This document shows, piece after piece, positions 55,198 to 63,588 of a stretch of 64,000 nt of DNA. Origin of the DNA: Rhizobiales bacterium TNE-4 (lineage in GTDB: Bacteria; Pseudomonadota; Alphaproteobacteria; Rhizobiales; Beijerinckiaceae); the NCBI GenBank assembly GCA_019083985.1, contig JAHRCV010000001.1, positions 1,364,001 through 1,428,000 on the forward strand, given 5' to 3'. Under the pieces are notes generated by a model that worked only from the letters and a program-made list of their open reading frames with translations, was not told the DNA's origin and ran no database searches. Each line of letters opens with the position of its first letter. Position 1 is the stretch's first letter. The position numbers were made by a program, and so were the translations under genes.

Positions 55198-56223
55198 GTG
55201 CAAATGCAAGCGCTTCAACGTGCCGGACCCGTTGCTTTGATGGCAACGCTCTTGCGAGAAAATGGCATCAATCCGCAAGATGTCGCTCGCGCCAGTTATC
55301 CCTGCATCGATCTCGATACGCTTCAACCAGATGATATGCATCCGCTTACGGCTCTGCTCACGCTTCTGGATCGAGCAGCACATCTGACTGGCGATGATCT
55401 CTTTAGTGTCAAATTGGCGATGCGTTATCGCTGGCACAATCATGGTATCATTCACCAGCTCAGCCGAATTGCGCCGACACTGCGACAGGCTTTGCTCGAT
55501 TTTTCCGAATGGCAGCGGCTCTATTCACAATCGACCGTGGTCTATCTCCATCGTCTGGGGCAAGACTTTGCTTTCGGCTATGGCGTCTTTGCGCAATCCG
55601 AAGCGCCTGCGCGTCATCTTTACATGTTGAGCACACGGGCTGGCGTCAATTATCTGGAAGACTTAACGGGTGGCGCTGTGCGCCCGGTTGAAATTCATCT
55701 CTGCATCAGCCCGCCAGAGAATGTTGCCGCATTCCGGCGTTTGTTCGATTGTCCTGTTCTCTTCAACCAAAGTCAGTCCTGCCTCATTCTCAGCCAACAC
55801 GATATCGACTGGCCGATGCCGCATTTCAATCCCAAGGCACGCGAAGCGATGCGACAGGAACTTGAAGCGAAGGCCAAAGCACAATGCCGCACCACCTCGC
55901 GCGTGCAGCGTGCGATCAGACCGCAATTGCTGCTTGAAGATCCGAGCATGGAAGGCACCGCTACAGCCCTTGGTTTTCATCCGCGAACGTTGCGGCGTGC
56001 GCTTGCGGCTGAAGGGACCGATTTCGAGACAATTCGTGATGAGGTCCGCCATGTGGTCGCCTGCGAGCTGCTGACCATCACACATCTGTCCATCGGTGAG
56101 ATCAGTGGGATCCTTGCCTTTGCATCGCACGCCGCATTCGTGCGTGCCTTTCAGCGCTGGACCGGTATGACGCCCAGTGCGTGGCGCGAGCAGAAGCGCA
56201 TCAAGCCGTCGCCTTCAACTTAA
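55198..56223 (+). CDS. AraC family regulator (OruR/ArgR-like)
   Basis: A 341-residue protein with an N-terminal Arabinose_bd domain (GDDLFSVKLAMRY near residue 62) and a C-terminal AraC helix-turn-helix pair (IGEISGILAFASHAAFVRAF, then RWTGMTPSAWRE). The start is probably GTG 55198 after AGGAGG; ATG 55204 is alternative. The divergent position suggests it controls the arylsulfatase. Confidence 0.85.
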   Translation: MQMQALQRAGPVALMATLLRENGINPQDVARASYPCIDLDTLQPDDMHPLTALLTLLDRAAHLTGDDLFSVKLAMRYRWHNHGIIHQLSRIAPTLRQALLDFSEWQRLYSQSTVVYLHRLGQDFAFGYGVFAQSEAPARHLYMLSTRAGVNYLEDLTGGAVRPVEIHLCISPPENVAAFRRLFDCPVLFNQSQSCLILSQHDIDWPMPHFNPKAREAMRQELEAKAKAQCRTTSRVQRAIRPQLLLEDPSMEGTATALGFHPRTLRRALAAEGTDFETIRDEVRHVVACELLTITHLSIGEISGILAFASHAAFVRAFQRWTGMTPSAWREQKRIKPSPST

Positions 56224-56288
56224 GACGGGCGACGGCGTAGGCCCGGCATGCAATGCTCACGTCACGATTCGGCGTGGGAACGCGTGCA

Positions 56289-57032
56289 ATGCACAAGACA
56301 ATGATGACTGGGCTATTTTGGGTGAGCCTTGTAATCGCGCCCTTGATCTTGGCCGGCATGGAGTTATTCCACCCCGCCGGTTTCACCGCCAGCCCCGGCA
56401 TGTTCGCCTATCTGTGCAAACCCCAACCCTATGCACCGGAGCATTGGGCGTTGGCTTATTTCGGGCCGCAATGGTGGTTTGCGCTGCACATCGTGCAATT
56501 GCCGCTCTTGGGCCTCGTCTCGGTCGGTTTATGGAATTTGGTGAGCACCGTTGAAGATGGATTGGCCGGCGTGTTGGCTTGGCTCTCGCGCTTCGCGACG
56601 TTTGTTTTCCTTATCGCCTATACGGCGCTCGATGCGATTGGCGGGATTGGGCTTGGCCGCAGCATTCTCAATCTCGAAGCGATGAAAGCCGCGGGCCAGG
56701 TGACGCAAGCGCAATATGAGGGCGCGGTGCATCTCTTGAATACCAATTGGGTCGATGGCTGGATCGGCGGCGTCGGTTCAGTGATCAGCCTCACTGGCTC
56801 TTGGGCCATTTTCGTGGCCGCCCTCACCGCCGCGCTCGCCCTGTTGATGACAAAGCGCGCGCCATGGCCCGCGCTCGTGCTGCTCACGCTGTTCGGCTGG
56901 GAAATCCAGACCAGCCATGCAAGCCCGCATGGCCCGATTGGATTTACGCTGTTGGCAATCGCCGGGATTTGGATTGGGGTGAGCAGGATCAAGACCCATA
57001 AACAGATGCACGGCAGAGCCGCCTTGGCCTGA
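56289..57032 (+). CDS. integral membrane protein of unknown function
   Basis: A 247-residue protein with about six membrane segments and a long periplasmic-type loop after the first (GMELFHPAGFTASPG). The C-terminus is basic (RIKTHKQMHG). I do not recognise the family. The next gene on the strand is on the other side of a bidirectional terminator. Confidence 0.7.
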   Translation: MHKTMMTGLFWVSLVIAPLILAGMELFHPAGFTASPGMFAYLCKPQPYAPEHWALAYFGPQWWFALHIVQLPLLGLVSVGLWNLVSTVEDGLAGVLAWLSRFATFVFLIAYTALDAIGGIGLGRSILNLEAMKAAGQVTQAQYEGAVHLLNTNWVDGWIGGVGSVISLTGSWAIFVAALTAALALLMTKRAPWPALVLLTLFGWEIQTSHASPHGPIGFTLLAIAGIWIGVSRIKTHKQMHGRAALA

Positions 57033-57040
57033 AACAAAAA

Positions 57041-57062
57041 CGCCCGCTGTTGCCAGCGGGCG
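57041..57062. terminator. bidirectional terminator
   Basis: CGCCCGCT-GTTGCC-AGCGGGCG, a perfect 8-bp GC stem between the convergent membrane-protein and binding-protein genes, flanked by AAAAA on the left and CTTTC on the right, so it can serve both. Confidence 0.8.
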
Positions 57063-57090
57063 CTTTCAATTTCAGAAGCAAAAGCCGAAA

Positions 57091-58275
57091 TCACTTCGTC
57101 TTTTTGGAGCCGATTTCCTCGTCCCATTTGCGGAAGGCGAGAACCATCTGATCCGGCTCGAGCGGCAATTCGAGCGGCACATCGGCGATCAGCTTATCAT
57201 ATTCAGGACGGCCGAAATCCTTGATCGCCTGCTGGCTTTCCGGCGGGGCCATGGAAAGCGGCACGTCTTTCACGGCCGGGCCCGGATAGAAATAGCCCTC
57301 ATCATAGGTGTAAGCCTGCGCTTCCTTGGTGAGCATGAAGTTCATCATGTCGACGAGGACAGCGACCTTTTCCGGTGCCACGCCCTTCGGTACGACCATG
57401 TAATGCGCGTCGATCACCCAGCGGAAATTTTTCAGCGTGGCGATCTTTGCTTCCTTCGGCACGACGCCGAGAACGCGCGGATTGATATCCCAGCCCGTCG
57501 TCGACACGATCATGTGACGCGTGCCTTCACCGAGTTCCTTCATGGTGACGCCGGTGCCGGTCGGATAGTTCTCAATGTACTGGCCGAGCTCTTTCAGATA
57601 GGCCCACGTCTTGTCCCAGCCCTTGATCGGATCTTTCGGGTTGGAGTCGCCGAGGATATACGGCAGGCCCATAATGAACGTACGACCCGGGCCGGAGTTG
57701 GCCGGGCGGGCATAGACGAATTTGTTCGGATTGGCCTTGGCCCAAGCGAGCAATTCTTCTGCTGACGTCGGCGGTGTCTTCACCTTGTCGGGCATGTATT
57801 CGAGGAGCGGGCCCGACGGATAATAGGCGACGACCACGCCCTGGCCGCGCGCGAGCGTCTGCATCATAGCAGCGCCCTTCAGATAGATGGAATTCAGATC
57901 GGGCAGGTTCTTGCCGTATTGGCCGATAATATCGAGCCACAATTTCTGTTCGATGCCGGCGGCGAGCGCGTCGGTGCCGGTCAGCACCAGATCGATATCG
58001 ACGCGGTTGGCATCCTGCTGCGCCTTGATCTTGCCCGGCAGTTCGGGAGCCGGCGCCTTGGTGAAGGTAAACCGCGAGACGAGATTCGGCTTCGCCTTCC
58101 GATAGGCTTCAAACGCCTTCTGCGTCAGCGCGAGATTGCCCGCGACGTCAACGATGTTGATCGCGACTGCTTCCTTCGGCAGTGCGAGCTGGGCGAATGC
58201 GCCCGTCGAACCGAAAGCAGCGAGCCCGGCAGCGCCCTGCATGAAGCCGCGGCGCGACAGTTCAAACTTGTCCAT
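57091..58275 (-). CDS. ABC transporter substrate-binding protein, orphan, Tat signal
   Basis: A 394-residue type 2 periplasmic binding protein (spermidine/iron-like) with a twin-arginine signal (LSRRGFMQGAAGLAAF). Typical folds include DIDLVLTGTDALAAG and WDINPRVLGVVPKEAK. ATG 58275 has an AGGAAG site before it; the longer frame upstream is not favoured. No permease or ATPase lies beside it in the window, so it either shares a distant transporter or is a solute sensor. The acyl-CoA synthetase gene lies 192 nt upstream on the same strand. Confidence 0.85.
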   Translation of the reverse strand: MDKFELSRRGFMQGAAGLAAFGSTGAFAQLALPKEAVAINIVDVAGNLALTQKAFEAYRKAKPNLVSRFTFTKAPAPELPGKIKAQQDANRVDIDLVLTGTDALAAGIEQKLWLDIIGQYGKNLPDLNSIYLKGAAMMQTLARGQGVVVAYYPSGPLLEYMPDKVKTPPTSAEELLAWAKANPNKFVYARPANSGPGRTFIMGLPYILGDSNPKDPIKGWDKTWAYLKELGQYIENYPTGTGVTMKELGEGTRHMIVSTTGWDINPRVLGVVPKEAKIATLKNFRWVIDAHYMVVPKGVAPEKVAVLVDMMNFMLTKEAQAYTYDEGYFYPGPAVKDVPLSMAPPESQQAIKDFGRPEYDKLIADVPLELPLEPDQMVLAFRKWDEEIGSKKTK

Positions 58276-58467
58276 GGTCTTCCTCCCCATAGGCGGGCTT
58301 ATCCCGCCCATTTCCGACACCGGGTCGATCCGGCTTAAATCGATTGTAGACCGGGCCCGCTTCTGGAATCCACTGGTGCCGGTGCGTTTCTTACATGAGA
58401 GCGGCTGAGACCGGTTTCTGCCAGCCTTTTGGCCCTTCCCCCTTGTCTCAGACAGTACCAGCCCCGC

Positions 58468-59994
58468 TCAATTGGTTAGCCACGCCTCCATGGCGTGCCG
58501 CTGGATCTTGCCGGTCGTTGAGCGCGGAAACGCCTCAAACGCGATGAAGCGAACTTCCTTCGGCCGTTTGTAGCCAGCGAGCTTGGCGCGGCAGAGCGCT
58601 TCGATGTCGCTTTCCGTTAACGTCGCATCGCGGGCCGCGACGAAGGCCACTGGCACCTCGCCCCATTTGGGGTCTTTCTTGCGGACGATGGCCGCATCGG
58701 CCACGCGAGGGTCGGCAAGGAGGACCCGTTCAATCTCGGCAGGATAAATGTTTTCGCCGCCCGACTTGATCATGTATTTTGCGCGATCGACGAAATCATA
58801 AGAGCCATCTGGATTGCGACGGAAGAGATCGCCCATGCGGAACCAGCCATCCTTGAAATCGCGTGCATTGGTTTCAGCCGCATTCCAATAGCCAGAGAAA
58901 ACGGTCGGCCCGCGGATCGCCATCTCTCCTGGTTCGCCATCCGGCACGGTGTTCCCATCAGCATCGACGAGCCTGATCGTGCAAAGCGAGGATTGGCGCT
59001 TTGATAGGGTGGTGGGAATCGTTCCCGGCGGGATCAGCACTGACGAGCAAGGCGGCAAGCCGGTCTCCGTCGCACCAAATGTATTGTAGAACGGCGCACC
59101 CGTCAGCGTGGTGATTTCGGCAATTTGTGTGAGCGGAACAAGATCGGCCATGGCGCCGATGGCGCGAGCGCCCTTCGGTTTCAATCCGGTACGTTTATAC
59201 TCTTCAATCACCGGCTCCATCATGCCGGGCATCAGCAAATACCATGCGAGTTTATATTCCGCCGATTTTTGCACGATACGCGGCGCATCTGGCCCATCAC
59301 ACACAATGACCGGCGCGCCCGACATCAAAGCGCCGAGCATCTGATCGGTCGAACCCATGTGAAACATCGGCGCCCAAGCGAGCGAGGCATCCCCTTCATC
59401 CGCGCGAATGTCGAGCCGCATCGCCGCCATGCGCGCAATTTCGGCGCGTTGGCTGATCAATGCGCCTTTCGGCAAGCCCGTTGTGCCACTGGTGTAGAGA
59501 ATGACGAGCCCATCTTCCGGATCAACGTCCGGATCTGCTTCCGTTTCCGCATGCGCGGCCCATTCGGCATAATGCTGCTCGATCACCGCGTGCGGCATAT
59601 TGGCAAAGCCACATTGTGATGCGAGCGCGGCAAAGCGCGTCGACGTGATCAACAGTTTCGGCGAGACGAGAGTGACACAATGGGCGAGTTCATCGGGCGC
59701 AAGCCGCCAATTCTGGCAGGCGACGATCAGCCCCAGCATCGCCGCTGCCATTTCGAACACGACATATTCGGCGCGGTTCTCGGAGAGGAGCGCAATCCGG
59801 TCACCGCGTCGCAGACCGCGGGCCTTCAAGGCACCCGCAACGCGGCGCACCTCCTGATCAAAAGCGCGATAGGTCAACAACCGGTCAGGCGCGTCGATGG
59901 CAATGGCGTCTGGGTTCATCTGCGCGCGGGAGCGAAACAGTTCATAGACCGTCATGCGCCCGGCGCGCGCGATTGCGGTGTCATGCTGCTCCAT
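58468..59994 (-). CDS. acyl-CoA synthetase (AMP-forming)
   Basis: A 508-residue class I adenylate-forming ligase: VILYTSGTTGLPKGALIS near residue 170, FGATETGLPP, WFRMGDLFRRNPDGSYDFVDR and the C-terminal lysine in RSTTGKIQR. It activates a carboxylate as its CoA thioester; chain length cannot be read. ATG 59994 follows GGGAGG, 57 bases inside the longest frame. Confidence 0.92.
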   Translation of the reverse strand: MEQHDTAIARAGRMTVYELFRSRAQMNPDAIAIDAPDRLLTYRAFDQEVRRVAGALKARGLRRGDRIALLSENRAEYVVFEMAAAMLGLIVACQNWRLAPDELAHCVTLVSPKLLITSTRFAALASQCGFANMPHAVIEQHYAEWAAHAETEADPDVDPEDGLVILYTSGTTGLPKGALISQRAEIARMAAMRLDIRADEGDASLAWAPMFHMGSTDQMLGALMSGAPVIVCDGPDAPRIVQKSAEYKLAWYLLMPGMMEPVIEEYKRTGLKPKGARAIGAMADLVPLTQIAEITTLTGAPFYNTFGATETGLPPCSSVLIPPGTIPTTLSKRQSSLCTIRLVDADGNTVPDGEPGEMAIRGPTVFSGYWNAAETNARDFKDGWFRMGDLFRRNPDGSYDFVDRAKYMIKSGGENIYPAEIERVLLADPRVADAAIVRKKDPKWGEVPVAFVAARDATLTESDIEALCRAKLAGYKRPKEVRFIAFEAFPRSTTGKIQRHAMEAWLTN

Positions 59995-60136
59995 CCGGCT
60001 CCTCCCGTGTTCTTTTGACGGGGAGATTAAGCGCCGCGCCCGAGAGGTCAAAGTTTTGCGGCAAAAATGGTGCCCTACCCTTCCCAGCGCCTCTGCTCGT
60101 GCTAGCTTGCGTCAAACCTTTCGAGGACCGGCCCCA

Positions 60137-61120
60137 ATGACCTCTTCCCGCATGCCTGACGTGTTCAAAGGCCGTCTACGCGCCCCGATCATTGGCTCGC
60201 CGATGTTTCTTGTCTCTTTTCCGCCGCTGGTGACGGCTTTGTGCAAAGCCGGCGTGGTGGGAACCTTTCCGCACGTCAATGCGCGCCCCAGCGCCGAATT
60301 CGACCGCTGGCTGAGCGTCATGCAGGAGGATCTCGCCGCTTTTGCCGCAGCCAATCCGGATAGGACTGTGGGGCCCCTCGGCGTCAATCTGATCGTCCAC
60401 CGCACCAATCCGCGCTTCGCGCCCGATCTCGAGATCGTCGTGAAGCACAAGATCCCGTTCGTCATTACCTCGCTCGGCCATCCCGGGCCTGTGGTGGAAG
60501 CGGTCCATGCTTATGGGGGCACGGTGTTCTGCGATGTGTCTAACGCAAAGCATGCGCGAAAAGCGGCCGCGTCCGGTGTCGATGGGCTCATCTGTATTGG
60601 CGGGGGAGCAGGTGGCCACGCCTCGCAACAAAGCGCGTTCTCGCTCGTGCGCGAAATCCGCGAATTTTGGGATGGCTGCCTCGTCCTCGGCGGCGGCATC
60701 AATGATGGCTATCAGATCCGCGCAGCGGAAATGCTAGGCGCTGATCTCGCTTATATGGGAACACGCTTCATCGCGACACCTGAATCAAATGCGTCCGATG
60801 ACTATAAGACCATGCTGATTGAATCGGATTTTGACGATCTCATCTATACTGATCGCTTGTCAGGCATTGGCTGCAATTTCCTCAAGCCCTCCCTCGATCA
60901 ATGGGGCATCGACGTTGCGACTTTGCCGCCTAAAACGCCTGATCTGACTGCACTCGGCGATACCAACGCAAAGGTGTGGCGTGATTTGTGGAGTGCAGGC
61001 CATGGCGTAGCCACGCTTCACGCGGTTGAACCAGTTGAAACGATCATCGCCCGCATTGTCGAAGAATATCGCGCGGCTTGTGCGATCCCGCCATCAGCAG
61101 CGTTGGCAAGCAGGTCATGA
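60137..61120 (+). CDS. nitronate monooxygenase family protein (NMO)
   Basis: A 327-residue FMN-dependent TIM barrel of the 2-nitropropane dioxygenase family: RLRAPIIGSPMFLVSFPPLV at the start, GLICIGGGAGGHASQQSAFS with the candidate catalytic histidine, then VLGGGINDGYQIRAAEMLGA. It oxidises nitronates or acts as an NADH:quinone reductase in some members. The extended plus frame from 59954 is excluded because it runs through the upstream gene. Overlaps the next gene by 4 nt. Confidence 0.9.
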   Translation: MTSSRMPDVFKGRLRAPIIGSPMFLVSFPPLVTALCKAGVVGTFPHVNARPSAEFDRWLSVMQEDLAAFAAANPDRTVGPLGVNLIVHRTNPRFAPDLEIVVKHKIPFVITSLGHPGPVVEAVHAYGGTVFCDVSNAKHARKAAASGVDGLICIGGGAGGHASQQSAFSLVREIREFWDGCLVLGGGINDGYQIRAAEMLGADLAYMGTRFIATPESNASDDYKTMLIESDFDDLIYTDRLSGIGCNFLKPSLDQWGIDVATLPPKTPDLTALGDTNAKVWRDLWSAGHGVATLHAVEPVETIIARIVEEYRAACAIPPSAALASRS

Positions 61121-61674
61121 CTTTATCCGAACGCCTCCCGCGTGAAATTGCGCTGCAATTGGCCATCGCGCTTGCGTTCTTCATGGCGTTTCAAATTCAA
61201 ATGGCGATACCCGGCATTCCGGGGACCGACGTCGCGTCTTTGATCTTCATACCCGCGCTGGTTCGCGTTTTTGCCACGCTCTATGCCGGGCCGCGCGCGG
61301 CCTTGGGCCTCTTTGCTGGCTCAATGCTCGTGATGCTGAAACTCTTACCCTATGAGACGCATATGCTTTGGCGTGCGTTCTCGTCGGCCATGTCAGCGCC
61401 GATGGCGTTGATCCTGTTTGGGCTCTTGGGTCTCTTCCCACCCGGCCGCTCCCCCTTGCAGAGCGACGCGCCCATCCTACTCCTCTTCATTGCATGCTAC
61501 GCCGTGATCAATGCCGGCCTGCACCTTGTCGGCCTGACGGCGGCGGGCGCGCCGCTTGCTCAGCACCTGCCTTATTTCCTCGTCATGGTGGCAGGCGATG
61601 TCATCGTCCCCGTGGTGGGATTCGCGGCCTATCGTGGCGTGAAACGCCTTTTGCGCCTCCGGAACGCCTCTTAA
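61117..61674 (+). CDS. integral membrane protein of unknown function
   Basis: A 185-residue membrane protein with about five hydrophobic segments (LAIALAFFMAFQIQ, LIFIPALVRVFATLY and others) and a basic end (GVKRLLRLRNAS). Its ATG overlaps the nitronate monooxygenase stop (ATGA), so it is coupled to it. It resembles ECF-type or DUF-like small permeases but I cannot place it. Confidence 0.7.
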   Translation: MTLSERLPREIALQLAIALAFFMAFQIQMAIPGIPGTDVASLIFIPALVRVFATLYAGPRAALGLFAGSMLVMLKLLPYETHMLWRAFSSAMSAPMALILFGLLGLFPPGRSPLQSDAPILLLFIACYAVINAGLHLVGLTAAGAPLAQHLPYFLVMVAGDVIVPVVGFAAYRGVKRLLRLRNAS

Positions 61675-62096
61675 CCTGATGTAAACAGGCCACAGTGCGA
61701 CCGGTTTTTCAGGCGGGCGTGCTCGTTTCTCGGCAAACCGCGGTTCGGTCAATACTTGAACTGTCGTGCGACTGGTCTGGAAATGTTGCAGTGCCGCAAG
61801 CTAATTCCCTACGGACAGAGCTTGAATTTGAGTAATAATGGTATTTTTCTTAAGTCTATAATGGTTTATTCAGCGTATATATTTGCTTGCCACATTTTGG
61901 CCTTTAATTAATTTGTAATTAAACAGTTGATAACCCTGTTTTTCTGGACAGTATTTAGTTAAATCAGCTTTCTTCTCTTGGCGGACAACCTCAAATCGGG
62001 GCCATAAAGGAATTGTTTGCCATAGAAAGCTCTTCACAAATGCCTCCGTTCAAGTCAAAGGAAGGTCATACACGCATTCCAGCAGGAGGTTCTGCA
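61675..62096. other. AT-rich leader of the outer-membrane barrel gene
   Basis: About 420 bp without a gene. The second half (61800-62000) is strikingly AT-rich for this genome and contains several promoter-like hexamers. An untranslated leader of up to about 180 nt before GTG 62097 is possible, as for abundant outer-membrane protein messages. No further RNA gene is recognised. Confidence 0.5.
61883..61910 (+). promoter_or_regulatory. candidate promoter of outer-membrane gene
   Basis: TTGCTT (61883-61888) and TAATTA (61905-61910) with a 16-base spacing. Several similar hexamers lie nearby, so this is a best guess only. Confidence 0.3.
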
Positions 62097-62819
62097 GTGT
62101 CTATTTCTTCTATCGCTCGCGTCGCAGCCGGCGCTCTCATTCTCTCCGCCACTTCGGCCCTCGCTGCCGACCTTCCTTCGCGCAAGGTTGCTCCGGTCGC
62201 TCCGGTTGTTGCTCCGGCGTTCACCTGGACCGGCTTCTACGTCGGTGCTGACATCGGTGGCGCGTTTGGCTACGCCAAGGACTCGGTTTGGAACGCCGGC
62301 GTGAACCAGTTCGCGCGCTCGTTTAATTCGTCTGGCGTCGTCGGCGGCATCCACGCCGGTTACAACTACCAGATGGGCGCTGTCGTTCTCGGCGGTGAAG
62401 CCGATCTCTGGTACAATGGTATTTCGAGCCGTGCAGTCGGCACAAACGCTGCTGGTACCGTGAATGGTACTCTGAAGAACGAACTTGGCTGGCAGGGAAC
62501 AATTCGCGCTCGCGCCGGTTACGCGATTGACCGCGCTCTTCTCTTCGTGACGGCCGGTGTGGCGATTGCCGCTCCGGAAACAAGCCTCACGCTAACGAGC
62601 GGTCTGGGCGGTGCGACGGCCTCGTCTTCCGCAACGCGCGCTGGTTTCACTGTCGGCGGTGGCGTCGAATACGCATTCACCAACAACTGGATCGGCAAGG
62701 TTGAATATCGTTACGCCGACTACGGCACGAAAACGATCTCGACGGACGTTCCGAACGTTTCGGTGAAGAACTCGGCTCAGGTCAACACGATCACGGCCGG
62801 CGTTTCCTACAAGTTCTGA
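62097..62819 (+). CDS. Omp25-like outer-membrane beta-barrel, abundant type
   Basis: A 240-residue outer-membrane protein starting with a GTG after AGCAGGAGG, with a Sec signal (ends TSALAAD) and the motif FTWTGFYVGADIGGAFGY; it ends TAGVSYKF. Codon use is narrower and more C/T-ended at wobble sites than in neighbours, consistent with high expression, as are the strong ribosome site and terminator. Third of three barrels here. Confidence 0.9.
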   Translation: MSISSIARVAAGALILSATSALAADLPSRKVAPVAPVVAPAFTWTGFYVGADIGGAFGYAKDSVWNAGVNQFARSFNSSGVVGGIHAGYNYQMGAVVLGGEADLWYNGISSRAVGTNAAGTVNGTLKNELGWQGTIRARAGYAIDRALLFVTAGVAIAAPETSLTLTSGLGGATASSSATRAGFTVGGGVEYAFTNNWIGKVEYRYADYGTKTISTDVPNVSVKNSAQVNTITAGVSYKF

Positions 62820-62842
62820 TCGTTCGATCACAACTAATACAG

Positions 62843-62876
62843 AAAACCCGCCTCTCACGAGGCGGGTTTTTTGTTG
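62843..62876 (+). terminator. Rho-independent terminator
   Basis: AAAACCCGCCTC-TCAC-GAGGCGGGTTTT, a 12-bp stem with a TTTTTT run. It closes the outer-membrane gene. Confidence 0.9.
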
Positions 62877-62905
62877 TCTGCACCTGAAACAATCAGGCGC
62901 GGGGA

Positions 62906-63286
62906 TCAGGCTGGATCAACGGATGCCACGCGGAATGTATGCATCACCCCATCGTCATCCTTGATGGAGACATACTCGCCCGGCGCCCACACATGGTCGC
63001 CCAAACGATAACCGGCTTCATCATCATCAGGATCGCTTTCGTCATAATCGAAGACCCACGTGGCGCCGCCCGCCCCACCCTGACGATGACGGAGAAAACC
63101 TTGCTCCTCATTGTCATCACCCCAGAAACGACGCACCGTGCATTGCGCACGGTTGGCTTTCCAGGCCTCGAGATCAATCTTGCCATTCCTGTCGAGTGGC
63201 GCCACGAGCTCATAACCGTGACGAACAGAGCCGTTCGGAAAATCATGGGAACGAGCCAACAGAATCATGATGCGCTTCAAAGCCAT
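62906..63286 (-). CDS. conserved hypothetical small protein
   Basis: A 126-residue soluble protein without signal peptide. It begins MALKRIMILLARSHDFPNGS and is rich in D/E in the middle (YDESDPDDDEAGYRLGDHVW). Pattern GHVW-PGEYVSIKDDDG suggests a small beta domain. Start ATG 63286 follows AAGGAG. Family not recognised. Confidence 0.7.
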   Translation of the reverse strand: MALKRIMILLARSHDFPNGSVRHGYELVAPLDRNGKIDLEAWKANRAQCTVRRFWGDDNEEQGFLRHRQGGAGGATWVFDYDESDPDDDEAGYRLGDHVWAPGEYVSIKDDDGVMHTFRVASVDPA

Positions 63287-63588
63287 GGGGGATCACTCCT
63301 TATGAACATTCCACGACGATATGCCTTGGAATGGCAAAACATTGGCAAGGCGGGACTAAAGCTGCTTTGATTTCGCACAAAGATCAGCAACCGGAATTTC
63401 AAGGATTTGCCAAAGGAATTTAAAACCATTCCGAACTGCGCAGTTTAGAAATCCTATAATCTATTGATTTTGCTCGATTTTTTCTTGACCAAACGCGATC
63501 AGGGCGGCTTTAAAGCAGCATTCGCGGCGCGCCAGCGCCAATCCCCTACCCCCGTGACAGGGCCTTGAACCCTGCCCCAGGAGCTTAA
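63287..63588. other. AT-rich intergenic segment
   Basis: About 300 bp between the divergent hypothetical gene and the iron-type binding protein. TATAAT occurs near 63455, but no paired -35 stands out. A lone TTTAGAA near 63447 resembles half of an Irr/ICE box only. No gene seen. Confidence 0.4.

Noticed and set aside
63447-63453. Irr/ICE-box iron control of the last gene
   Set aside because: Only one half-site (TTTAGAA) is present; the mirrored half is missing.
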